NCBI RefSeq assembly: GCF_002575655.3
Contig: NC_053036.3
Location: 650,401,387 to 650,465,386 of the forward strand
DNA length: 64,000 bases
Direction: 5' to 3'
Source of the DNA: Aegilops tauschii subsp. strangulata
Lineage: Eukaryota; Streptophyta; Magnoliopsida; Poales; Poaceae
A model generated the notes under the pieces. It was not told the origin of the DNA, searched no databases, and was given only the letters and a program-made list of their open reading frames with translations. The position numbers and the translations under genes are program-made. The stretch's first letter is position 1. Every line of letters begins with the position of its first letter. Of the stretch, positions 1-9,507 are shown in pieces.

Positions 1-213
1 GAACTCCGGCGCGAAGAATGGCCACGGTGGCACCATGTTCGTGGGCCCAACTGGTCAGATTTGTGCTTAGCACGGGCGAAGCAAGCGATTTCGCGACATG
101 GTAGTTTTTTGGCACGAATTAGGAAAAAAGTGGTAGTTTTTCGCACAAAATCGTAAAGTGGTAGTTTTTCAACACGTTTCCATGAAATGTGGTAGTTTTT
201 GGTTAAATACTCC
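1..213. mobile_element. Right terminal inverted repeat of a gene-carrying TIR element (rest lies before the window)
   Basis: Identical in layout to 19656-19868 and 56046 upstream arm: it ends in GGTTAAATACTCC and contains repeated GTGGTAGTTTTT motifs about 28-30 bp apart. The matching left arm and the carried gene would lie before position 1, which implies that another array unit precedes the window. Confidence 0.85.
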
Positions 214-586
214 TCGAGGTGACGTCCTCTACATGCTGTCGTTGGCGACGTAGGAGGATATGGTGTATCACCCCATTGACAACGCCCCCATCAACCTCTG
301 AGAGTGCGCCTGAGGTGGGCGTCTTGTCGGTGGTGGTCATGCGTGGATTCAACATCCTATGTGCGGATCGAATATGTAGGCAGGCGCCGGGCTGATGCAG
401 TTCGACATCAGCTATGTTTGTTGGATCAGGCGGATCTAGCTGGATGCACTACTCGTTGGCTCTGTCACGTTGCGAGGTGGTGTGAGGCGCGACCTTTCTC
501 TCCCTCACTGGTTTTGGTGAACATTGCCATGGCGGCGCATCTGACAGGCAGTGACAACTACGGGGCACTGTATTGGTGCACATAAG
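214..586. other. Unassigned DNA between TIR element and MITE
   Basis: GC-moderate sequence with one 93-codon open frame (304-585) that has no recognisable domain and a Cys/Trp/Arg-rich composition typical of chance frames. No promoter or splice structure was seen. The same stretch recurs at 19869-20241 and 56047-56419. Confidence 0.5.
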
Positions 587-943
587 GTTGGAAAAAAGGT
601 AGACGTAAGCGAGGCGGTTGGCTTTTGCTTAGTGCCTAGGCGGTGCCTAAGCGCCCTAGGGGCAGCCTAGACGGTAATATAGTTTTTACTCGTAGTGTAT
701 TTATGATTATTATATGGGTGTTGATATTAGTTTAGGGCATATAAATTAATTAATTACCATCTACTGCCATTGGAATACAATCCGTTTGACATATCAGTGT
801 AGTATGCGGCATTATTTCTTGCTTGAGTAGGCAATTCCTTGCTTGCCCTGCCTAGACCTTCATTTATGCCCTAGGCGAGGTGTTTGGCCATTGCCTAGCG
901 CCCAGGCGTGCCTAAACGCCTCCTAGGCACTGCCTTTTCCAAC
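587..943. mobile_element. MITE-like element with CCTAGGCG-rich ends, copy A
   Basis: A 357-bp segment that starts GTTGGAAAA and ends CCTTTTCCAAC. Both ends are packed with CCTAGG/GCCTA motifs that can pair as inverted subterminal repeats, around an AT-rich core. This is a short non-coding fold-back layout. I could not find a convincing target-site duplication, so the superfamily is left open (hAT-like is possible). Confidence 0.5.
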
Positions 944-2303
944 AGACACGGCTATCACTGGCAAGGTGGCAGTGCATGGAAGTGATGCGATTATGTCTTC
1001 CCTTCCTTGCAATTTCTCCTTTTTGTCGGCTAGTACTGTGCGAGCAGGCTGGTAGACTGGTAGATGGTTGCAGCGACTATCGAGATAGAAGGTGGTGCGG
1101 GTGAAACCCTAGCTGTTAGTTGCACGAGAAAGAAAAAGAGCGAGTCCAGAAGGAGGAGAGAACCACCATCCACGAGTTTTGGATCAGGTTGGCACACAAT
1201 GGCAGATGTAATTCTCCACAAAATGGAAAGTAGTTCCGAAATCGACCTGCTAAAGCGAGAGCCAATGAGGAGATGACTATTGATTGGCACTTCATGCACT
1301 TTAGAAATATCTGTTTAGTTACAGTTAAACTTCACAGTCTTGAACTCCATACATCTTAAGCTATTTTACATCCATATACTCTAAAATCACTCTACCAAGT
1401 TCTAAAGATATTTAATGGTACATACACAAACACATTATAATATGTCAAAGGGTATATGTTAATTGGTGCAATAATGTGAAAGTATCGGTTTCCTCTTTGC
1501 TTTATTGTCAAAAAAATGTAATAGTTGATTTTTCTTAAACACCATTAAATAAATAATACAAACATGCTTTGTAACAAAATACAGTTTCAATGTAGCACAA
1601 CAAATGTTTTGGTAATGGTGAATAAATTCATTGAATGACAAATTTCTACCTTATTATAAATGTGCATTTTGAGGTGTTAATGCTGCCAGTTAAACCAAAA
1701 AAGTTTTTATATATAAATAATCAAATAACGTATCAATAAAATAACATACATTGATTAGATAAAAAAGTTTAGTATAAATGGATAGGTAAGTATATTTTTA
1801 ACTATACGGCGAGTTAAGAATGAAATTTTCCTTCCTCAACCAAAAAAACTAGGTTACAAATAATGCGTATTGATCCAACCTAAAACACTAATGCATCGAT
1901 CCAACCTTAAATTAATAACCCTATAAATCAAGAACAGACACAAAAAAAAAGTTTTACGAAACTTGCACTCCTTAATCAAGAACTTTACAAATCCAGAACC
2001 CAAAAAATAAAATAGATAAAAGGTAACTAAGAAAATAATGAAGATTTTAGAGTATTTAGAAAGTAAGAGTTAACAATGGGCGCTAGGATAGATATCCTGG
2101 CAGCATGTCTCGATTCCTACTTGATTTCATGAAATTATATTGTGTCGACTCAAAAATTATTACAAAATTCCCATATAATCTGGACTAGTTATTTTCTAAA
2201 TAAATAGACAGAGATTGTGGTGGTTCCTCAAAAGTAAAACATTATGTCCCACGTAAAAATAATTATATAATATAAAACATATCCAACGAGAAGAAGTAAT
2301 ACT
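944..2303. other. AT-rich intergenic DNA, nothing recognised
   Basis: Mostly AT-rich with A-runs and scattered stops in all frames. Two opposed short frames overlap at 1030-1299 and have no recognisable domain. I see no gene, RNA or transposon end. The same stretch recurs at 20599-21958 and 56777-58136. Confidence 0.5.
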
Positions 2304-2384
2304 AGTTTGATATTGTAGGTGTTACTGACTCTTTCCTTATGGGCGATTGGAATTACAAATATTTGCCGGCTACAATATCAAACT
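2304..2384. repeat. Perfect 15-bp inverted repeat (hairpin), copy A
   Basis: AGTTTGATATTGTAG at 2304-2318 is exactly reverse-complementary to 2370-2384, with a 51-nt loop. It abuts the broken inner end of the Gypsy LTR that follows. It could be a remnant of a small inverted-repeat insertion, or a chance result of the LTR break. Equivalent sites are at 21959-22039 and 58137-58217. Confidence 0.6.
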
Positions 2385-2385
2385 A

Positions 2386-3849
2386 CCAATGTTATCAATC
2401 CAGTAGGAGAACCACGCAAATCCTCGTTGACAGTACCTACATACACAAAAACAAATATTTGCACCCAACGCGATCAAAGGGGTTGTCAATACCCTCGGCG
2501 GTTAATTGGAAGGATCAAATCTCGTAGTGATAGGTAAATAAAATAAAACACAAAATAAAAGAACGGTAAATAAATTGCAGCAAGGTATTTCTGGATTTTA
2601 TATAGGATAAAATTAGACCCGGGGGCCATAGTTTTCACTAGAGTCTTCTCTCTCGAACAAAAAGTATACATTGGTAAACAAATTACAGTTGGGCAATTGA
2701 TAGAAAAAACGTATAGTTATGACGATATATAAGACAATGATCATGTATATAGGCATCACGTCTGAGACAAGTAGATCGACTCCGACCTGCATCTACTAAT
2801 ATTACTCCACCCATCGACCGCTATCCAGAATGCATCTAGAGTATTAAGTTAATAAAAACGGAGTAACGCCTTATGCAAGATGACATGATGTAGACAAAGT
2901 AAATCCAGCCAATATGAATAAATCCCGTCGTGTTCCTGGCAACAATACAAATACGTCTCTTGTCCCCTTCTGTCACTGGGATATAGAGCACCGCAAGGTT
3001 GAACCCATTACAAAGCACCTCTCCCATTGCAAGATAAATCAATCTAGTTGGCTAAACCAAATAGATAGATCAGAGAGAAATACAAAGCTATATAAATCGT
3101 GCATAAAAGAATTCAGAAAAGACTCAAATATTTACCATGAATAATCTGATCATAAATCCATAATTCATCAGATCCCAACAAACACACCGCAAAAGAAGCT
3201 TATATTGAATAGAACTCCAAGAACATCGATGAGACATTGTATCAAAGATCAAAGAGAGAGAAGAAGTCATCTAGCTACTAGCTATGGACCCGTAGGTCTG
3301 TGGTAAACTACTCACGCATCATCAGAAGGCAGCAAGGATTGATGATGTAGAAGCCCTCCATCATCGATTCCCCTCCGACAGAGTACCGAAAAAGGCCTTC
3401 GGATGGGATCACAAAAAGAACAGAAGCTTGCGGCAGTGAAAAAGTGTTTTGACTGGCTCTCTGTTGGGTTCTTGATTTTAGAGAATTTATAGAGGTGGAA
3501 TTAGATCAGACGGAGCCATGTGGGGCCCACAAGGCATTTTGGCGCCTACCCCTTGGGCGCACCCTGTTGCCTTGCCGTATCCTCATTTGCCTTCTGACCT
3601 ACTCCCAAAGCTTCTAGGGTCTCTCTTGTCTAGGAAAAATGGTCAAAAAGGTTCGTACCGTTTGGATTCTGTTTGGTACTGATTTCCTGGAAAACCAAAA
3701 ACAGGCAAGAAAACAACAACTGACACTTGGCACTAGGTTAATAGGTTAGTCCCAAAAATTGATATATAATTGCATATAAAACATCCAAGATTGATACTAT
3801 AATAGCATGGAACAATAAAAAAAATTATAGATACATTGGAGACGTATCA
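2386..3849 (-). mobile_element. Truncated Gypsy-type LTR (TGATACGTCTCC family), copy A
   Basis: Read on the minus strand it begins TGATACGTCTCCAATGTATC at 3849, a start I recognise from abundant Triticeae Gypsy LTRs. It continues through the usual AT-rich U3-like part and an R/U5-like part that includes ATTGATAACATTGG, then breaks near 2386. No interior or second LTR of the same element flanks it, so it is a truncated or solo LTR. The exact family name (Sabrina/Wham-like) is not certain. Confidence 0.75.
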
Positions 3850-4206
3850 AGGGGATCCTCACCATGTCGGTTCTCGGCTTGGTGGGCCGGGCTATGACTC
3901 CCATTGTCGGTTTTGTCTAGGGCCACTTTGGGCGTCCCATAGCGGACTATGTGAAGATTCCGTAAGACTTGGAGCACAGTTCGAAGATACCGGATCCGTG
4001 GAGGCCTCTGTATCCATCGACGTGACCGACCTAGTAGTGTAAACCCTAGTCCCCGGTGTTGTGCAAGCAAGGGGTCGAGCTAGTCATAGATCATATTGAA
4101 TCCCGGTGATGTTTGTCTTTGGCGGTGTCACCCTTTTCGCTAACTCGACCGGCCACCTCGACCAGGTCAGGCTTCCGCTCTAGGCTAGATCGTAAGATTC
4201 GACAAC

Positions 4207-4716
4207 ATGGAGTACATCGCCAATTGCTGCGGAGTGATAATCTTCTCGGGTTTAGTGTCTCACAAGAACCGAGGGCAGCAGAGGCCGCGTATCCCGATCT
4301 CGACGTCAGATCGGATCTTGGAGCTGCTGGAAGAAGTCATTTTTGACTCACCCACCACCCATCTCGTTGGCAACATCGAAGTTCTCACTGACTTCCTCGA
4401 AGGAACCTCCAAGGAGACAGAAGACACGGAAGAGGAGGTCGGCCAAACCCCGGACAACCGCCCATCAGCCATGGCGCCCTTACGCAAATGGCAGGCGACC
4501 TCGACCTACGAGTGCTACATGGTGAACACGCCAAACGACAGTGCATGCAACATCAACAACAACAACAACAACAACGATGTCCATGGCAATGGCAACGACA
4601 ACATTGGTGGTGCCGAGGACGACCCCAACTATAATCCCGAGAGGGCGAGCCCGCAGTGTGCCAAATCACATGAGGAGGACGGAGGGCTTTGGTCGCTGAG
4701 CGAGTTTGGCCCGTGA
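4207..4716 (+). CDS. Hypothetical 169-aa ORF with poly-Asn tract, probably retroelement debris, copy A
   Basis: Open frame starting MEYIANCCGV. It has a Glu-rich middle and a run of seven Asn (118-124) encoded by an AAC microsatellite, then an acidic C-terminus. The stop codon overlaps the first bases of the Gypsy LTR at 4714. I do not recognise a domain. The Pro/Glu-rich layout and the position between two LTRs suggest a fragment of a retrotransposon gag or spacer region rather than a host gene. It stays open in A, B and D, but at this divergence that says little about selection: the few changes include amino-acid replacements (Thr/Lys, Glu/Gln, Ala/Glu). Confidence 0.3.
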   Translation: MEYIANCCGVIIFSGLVSHKNRGQQRPRIPISTSDRILELLEEVIFDSPTTHLVGNIEVLTDFLEGTSKETEDTEEEVGQTPDNRPSAMAPLRKWQATSTYECYMVNTPNDSACNINNNNNNNDVHGNGNDNIGGAEDDPNYNPERASPQCAKSHEEDGGLWSLSEFGP

Positions 4717-6251
4717 TAAGTCTCATACATATCTATATTTTTGATTATTTCATGCTATTATAATATCACTTTTGAATACTTTTGTATCAATCTATATTAT
4801 TTTTCTGGACTAACCTTTTAGTTCAATGCGTAGAGCTAGTTGGTGTTTTCTGCATGTTTTTGATTTTACAGAAAATCCGTATTTACGGAGCTCAAAATAA
4901 CTTGGGGATTCATGATAATTTTTTTGGAGATAGAAAAAAATCCAGAAAGCACTGAAAGGGGCTGGGGGGGGGGGGGGGGACCCCAGGACCCCACGCGGCC
5001 GGGCGACCCAGCCAGGGGTCCACCCGTGTGTGTAGGCCGCATGAGACCGCTAGCCACTGCTTTTCGTCCATCTTTTACCTATAGATCCCAGAATTCCAGA
5101 AATTCTCCATACCATTTTTTGTGACTTTTTCCACCGCCGCAAGTTCCTGTATTTTCAGATCCAATCTGGAGGCCTGTTCCAACACCCTGCCGGAGAGGGA
5201 ATCAATCACCTGAGCCATCTTCATCAACCTTGCTTCTACCACAACCTTGTGTGAGTAGTTCCCTTAGGACCTTGGGTCGATAGCACTAGCTAGATGGCAT
5301 CCTCTCTCTCTTGCGATTCAATACAAAGTTCCCATGAGTTGCCTCACATGATCAGGTTCCATATCATGTAATGCGGTTTTGTGTTTGTTGGGACATGATG
5401 AACAATCACTTTATGATCATATTGTTCATTGAACTATAGTGAATCAATTATGAGTTCTTTGCTGCGTAATTTTTTTTGAGGGAATTCTTTGCTGCGTAAT
5501 TAGATAGCCGTGTATGCTCTCTGATCTATTTGTCTACTTCACTCAAGTTTCATAAGTAGTTCTTCAGAGGGAGTTGTGTGCGGTAGTGGGTACAACTTGC
5601 GGTGATCCATCCCAGTGACAGAAAGGGAATGAGCACGAATTGTATTGTTGCTACTTGCTTCTAAGGATAAAATGATGGTTTCTTTATCACACTTGGATGA
5701 TAATTTTACTGTCTACATCATGTCATCTTTCTTATTGTAGTACCCTACTATTTATTATGAACTTAATACTTTGAGATGCATGCTGGATAGTGGTCTTTAG
5801 GTGGAGTATTAGTTATAGTTCTAGTTGGATAATGACCTACATATCGTGGACATTATGCCTATACGAGATTGTGCCATGAATGATCATAGTCATAACTCTA
5901 TCTTATGTTATTGCGTACACCGTTATAATTACTTTTCTCGCTGTTCCAATTTATTATTTTGTCCTATTTATCAATTCCTACCATACCATATAATCTATCC
6001 TTGTAACTAGGAGCACAAGAAGTTTGACAACGTTCCTGAAACACTGGGGGAAGAGTATTTTGTGTTTGGTGTGCAGGTACCGACGATTTAGGTTGCTGAA
6101 GAAATCCCTACTGGTTCGATAAACCTTTGTTCTCATTCGAGGGAAATACTTATTGGTAGGTTACTTTAGCCTTACACTTTGGGGGGGGTGGGGGGGGGGG
6201 GGGTGGGGGAGGGAGGGTGGTTACCCAACAACTCTTACGAGAGGGCAAGCA
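4714..6251 (+). mobile_element. Gypsy-type 5' LTR (TGATAAGTCTC family), copy A
   Basis: Begins TGATAAGTCTCATACATATC at 4714 and probably ends ...GGGCAAGCA at 6251. The downstream GGGTGCCGTTGTCGGGG (about 6260-6275) resembles the primer-binding region of Triticeae Gypsy elements (GGCGCCGTTGCCGGGG), which marks this as the 5' LTR of a plus-strand element. G-runs near 4964-4979 and 6181-6221 vary in length between copies. The 3' LTR is missing. Confidence 0.7.
4964..4979. repeat. G-run in the Gypsy LTR, length-variable
   Basis: 16 G in copy A, 12 in B and 13 in D. A second G-rich stretch at 6180-6222 also differs in every copy. Both can be used to tell copies apart, and both could form G-quadruplexes. 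Confidence 0.9.
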
Positions 6252-6782
6252 AGTTTTTGGGTGCCGTTGTCGGGGAATTTCTTCCAACTTTAATAGGTCC
6301 TACACATTACCACTTTTCTCTCTTGTTATCCATCTTACCTAGTTACTTTCTATTTACTATTTGTTTGCCTTTTTGCTTGCTAAAATTTTAAAAACCACAA
6401 AAAAATTAAAAGAAAGAATTATATACATTTTTTAACCTTGTTATCATGGCTAGTAATTCACTTCCTACCACTTCACCCGAGCTAGAAGTGCTTCACTTTA
6501 AACAAAGAAGTGGGGAGATATTAAAGCCTAGTTTATAATGTTGGACACTCATAATAGATCCATAATTAAAATACTTCTTAGTAATTTCTATGTAGGTCTA
6601 ATCATGCAAAATAGGAGCACTTCATATTATGTTGCTGAAAGAAACTTCATTGAAAATGACGCTATGAATTCTTACGAAATGAGAATCTAATACCATAAAG
6701 TGCGCTCCTTTTTCACAAAAGGGAGTTCAATTGCTTGAGAAATTAGGAGAGGTCCAAAGTGATATAATGGACCTAAGTAAAA
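6252..6782 (+). pseudogene. Start of Gypsy interior with decayed gag, copy A
   Basis: After the primer-binding-like sequence comes an AT-rich leader and an ATG at 6446 opening MASNSLPTTSPELEVLHFKQ, which stops after 30 codons. Further gag-like words follow in shifted frames up to about 6782, where unrelated GC-rich sequence begins. The pattern fits the N-terminal part of a plant Gypsy gag, truncated and full of stops. Equivalent stretches are 25897-26427, 42421-42951 and 62067-62597. Confidence 0.5.
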
Positions 6783-6843
6783 ATGGCTTCCTCCCCCGCC
6801 AAAGAAATTAGGAGAAATCTGTCCCTCTGTCGCCCGCCATTGC

Positions 6844-6851
6844 TATATAAA
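6844..6851 (+). promoter_or_regulatory. TATA box of the 6913 pseudogene
   Basis: TATATAAA lies 62 bp before the ATG at 6913, followed by a CT-rich leader, the usual spacing for a plant core promoter. Copies are at 26489-26496, 43013-43020 and 62659-62666, all unchanged. Confidence 0.6.
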
Positions 6852-6912
6852 CCGCTGCCCCAGCCATAGTCGCAGTCATTCGCCTCCGATCCCTCTCTGC
6901 ACCACTCCTACC

Positions 6913-7693
6913 ATGTATTCCTCCCCCGCCAAAGCTCTCTGGGACAGGCTGACACCGGACCAGAAGAAGGAGATGGCCGCCATTGCTGCTAGCTGGTTGG
7001 CCGGCAGGCAACAGGAGGACGACGACGTCCCAATGGAGGACGGCCGCCGCCGACGAGTCGGCGCCACCATCCTCCTCCTCCGCGCCACCCTCACTGGTGC
7101 ACTGCACCATGACCATCGGCGAGGCCCGTTCCCATTACGTGGACATGGTGTGGGAGGAGCGGTTCTGGGAGGCACAGGCCGCCGCTGCCTACAATCACCA
7201 CCTTCTCCAGGAGCACCTGCAGGCGGAGGAGCAGCTCAACGCCGGTAGGAAGATCATGCTGGACGCGGACGTAGCGGAGCAGGTAGTGCTTCTCGAGTCC
7301 TACCGCTCCGCCAGCCTCGCCCGCAAGCGGTACCGCCAGCGGGTGGCGGAGGTGGTGGCGGCCGCGTACAAGGAGGGCGACAAGGCGGTGTTCGGAAAGA
7401 CCGACGAGGAGGAGGAGGACATCGCCGAAGACGGCACATCCGCGGGCGCCGCCGGCAGTGAGGAAGAATAGTGCACAGTAGGTCGCCGCCGCTCGGGTCC
7501 CGGGAAGGCCACCACTCCTCCCCTCTCGTCGAAGCCAAGCTTGGTTGGCTGAACATTGTTGCTTCCCGTGGCTCCGGAGGTGGAAGTTATGGAGGCAGAG
7601 CTGGAGAGTGCCGAGGCGGAGCTAGGGAAGGCGAAGCTTCAGTTCTTGGGGTTCATGGCCGGACACGGGGAACGGGCGCCGATGACCATTTAG
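6913..7693 (+). pseudogene. Decayed unknown gene (Ala/Glu-rich, coiled-coil-like), copy A
   Basis: The frame opens at 6913 with MYSSPAKALWDRLTPDQKKE behind a TATA box. After about 43 codons the coding-like signal continues in the +1 frame as a long Ala/Glu/Arg-rich helical stretch to a TAG at 7469, is again coding-like after it, has a TGA at 7549, then ends with EAELESAEAELGKAKLQFLG... and a stop at 7691-7693. The tail is in the same frame as the middle. The simplest reading is one ancestral gene with a frameshift and two stops. Function unknown; helical heptads suggest coiled coil. It probably rode in on a Harbinger-like element that ends near 7958. Confidence 0.5.
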
Positions 7694-7961
7694 ATTAGGT
7701 AATTATGCCTAGCCGGACGAGCTCCGCTTAGTTGATGTAATGTAATAAAAAATCCGTCATGTTTATATAAAATTCGGCCGTGTTTATATGAAATCCAGCC
7801 ATGTTTGAACGAATATCGCTCAGTTAGTTCGAACTGTTGCCAAAATGCATGCGGTTATGGTTGGATGGCGTCTTCCTGCATCCGTGTCCGCGGACTGGTA
7901 CCTCCCTATCCGCGAATGGATGCGGAAGAAAATTTACGGGTTGACGTTGGAGGTGCCCTTA
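7694..7961. mobile_element. Probable right end of a Harbinger-like element
   Basis: The AT-rich flank after the decayed gene ends TTGGAGGTGCCC followed by TTA (7959-7961). On the other strand this reads TAA then GGGCACCTCCAA, like the ends of grass PIF/Harbinger elements with TTA target duplications. I could not place the left end, so the boundaries are uncertain. Copies: 27339-27606, 43863-44130, 63509-63776. Confidence 0.35.
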
Positions 7962-8160
7962 TGTTCACGCGTGAGAGAGAGCTTGTCTTTTACCTGTATA
8001 TTCGCGCCTATCAGTTTAGTTGTCATGTGAGCCCTTTGTCCTTAGCATCTTGAACTAAGAGATATTTAGTTAAACAATGTAGTGTTTGATCAACACATGC
8101 GTGGCCCACTGAATACACACTAATTAATTAAGCCACATGCCTATCGTGTTCAGATCGCGT
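7962..8160. other. Short AT-rich spacer, nothing recognised
   Basis: No gene or repeat seen apart from TTAATTAATTAA near 8123. Copies at about 27607-27805, 44131-44329 and 63777-63975. Confidence 0.4.
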
Positions 8161-9507
8161 CTCTAGTGTTGGCGTAAGGCATGCGAGAAATGATGGAGGT
8201 TTGGCTCTTCGACCCATCCCGGTCCAAGTTTGCGCTGTTTTTGGGGTAAAACGGACAACGCGCGGACGGGCGGGCCGTGTGCGCATGTCCTCCCCTAGCC
8301 CGCAATCGGTGGCACATGGACGTTTTTTCTATCCGCCCCCCTCCCTCCCTCCGGCCGCACCCCCTCCACTCTTTCCCACTCTTGTCCACTCTTTCCCTCG
8401 CCGCCGCCGCCGCCGCCGCCGCCATTGCAGCTGTGCAGCTCGGACGCGCGCTCGCCCAACCCTTCCCCTCGTCTCCCCCAAGCTACCCAACCACGGCCAC
8501 CTGATTTGAGCACCCGGCGGCCGGATATGGAGCGGATCCGGTCGGTCTTGAGCTCGCCCGGCTGTGGGAGGCCGCGCCGCGCCATGGACTAGCCGGGCAC
8601 TGGGCCGGAAGGCCCTGGCAAGGCCGCAAGGCCGCATGCAGGTAGTGGCTCCTCCTCTAGCCGCTCGGGTCTACACCGTCGGTGGTCCGCCGGCAGATAC
8701 ACGAATGGCGGTCGGCCAGGTTCGGTGCTAGCCCAAAAGCTCGTCGGCGCACTGTTGCCACTCATTAAGTGCGACCACTGCCCAAAGAAGGTCGTGCGCC
8801 GCGTGTCTACAACACCAGAACATCCCGGATGGGTGTTCATCAAGTGCTTAAACGATGGGATATGTGCTATTTTTAGCTTTGGTTGTGCTCTTGGATTTGA
8901 CTAGTTGTGCTAACTTAAAATTTTATTGTGTAGCATGGATGCAAGTTTTGTTATTAGGAAGAAGAGTACATCGATATATTGATAGAGCGCAATTTAGTAG
9001 ATGTTCGTGCACTTTTAACTACCACAGAGGCTAGAGATGAGACTAGTGCACTTGTTGCTAGAATAGAGGCTAGACATGAAACTAGATGTGAGGAAGCAAC
9101 GTCTACTTCTTTACACTCGAAGAAGAAAGAAGCATGCAAGATCGAGCCTCCTCCGCAAATAAACAATGAATGCATCGAGAAGGCACTAATCCAACTTACC
9201 AGAGCAGTTACGGAAGTTGGATATCTTCTAAAATGTATTCTTGTGGTTCTTGTTTTTTTGTCTTGGTTTTCTAGTCAAAATTTGGTGATGTATTTCTCAT
9301 GTACCAAAAATGAATGATGAAAAAAAGTTATGGGCTTGCAAAGAAAAATGTACGCGGACAGGATGCGGCCGGGATGCGTCCGCGTGTTGGGCGCACGGCC
9401 ACCGCATCCCAGAAACTGCCCGAACACGACCCCATTGCCCTACCAAAGGGACAGAATACCGGGCAAAACGGACGTCCGTTTGGGGTCGTGCGGTGGAGTT
9501 GGCCTTA
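8160..9507 (+). mobile_element. Probable Harbinger-type element carrying a GRF zinc-finger gene, copy A
   Basis: The right end GGTGGAGTTGGCC followed by TTA (9505-9507) and the CpG-rich subterminal part with GGATGCGGCCGGGATGCG and GTCCGTTTGGGGTCG resemble grass Harbinger ends. The left side (8175 onward, TAAGGC, then CpG-rich sequence with CGGACGGGCGGG) has similar composition, but I cannot align a clean left inverted repeat. A (CCG)n run at 8400-8423 lies in the presumed 5' leader of the carried gene. Confidence 0.4.
8584..9317 (+). pseudogene. GRF-type zinc-finger gene, decayed, two exons, copy A
   Basis: Exon 1 starts ATG GAC TAG at 8584, so codon 3 is already a stop. It continues as a Gly/Ser-rich leader and then IKCDHCPKKVVRRVS and EHPGWVFIKC, the first half of a GRF-type zinc finger (C-x2-C, Asn/His-Pro-Gly, aromatic, Cys). 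Exon 2 follows a TGTAG acceptor at 8933 and supplies GCKF and then a TAG where the family has Trp, then EEEYIDILIERN, an Ala/Arg/Glu-rich helix and a hydrophobic C-terminal membrane segment (LLKCILVVLVFL) to the stop at 9315-9317. The phase-correct donor after GATGGG reads AT instead of GT. Three lesions make it a pseudogene. The family role is nucleic-acid binding by the GRF finger. Confidence 0.65.

Noticed and set aside
214..586. 93-codon frame at 304-585 as a gene
   Set aside because: It is identical in A, B and D only because the array is young. The composition is Cys/Trp/Arg-rich, without a domain or promoter.
4714..6251. Reading the plus-strand LTR and the minus-strand LTR at 2386-3849 as a pair bounding one element
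   Set aside because: They are in opposite orientation and differ in sequence; they are separate elements.
8201..8509. Overlapping Arg/Pro-rich frames around the (CCG)n run (copies at 27846-28238 and 44370-44763)
   Set aside because: They exist on both strands because of the GC-rich trinucleotide repeat; no conserved protein.
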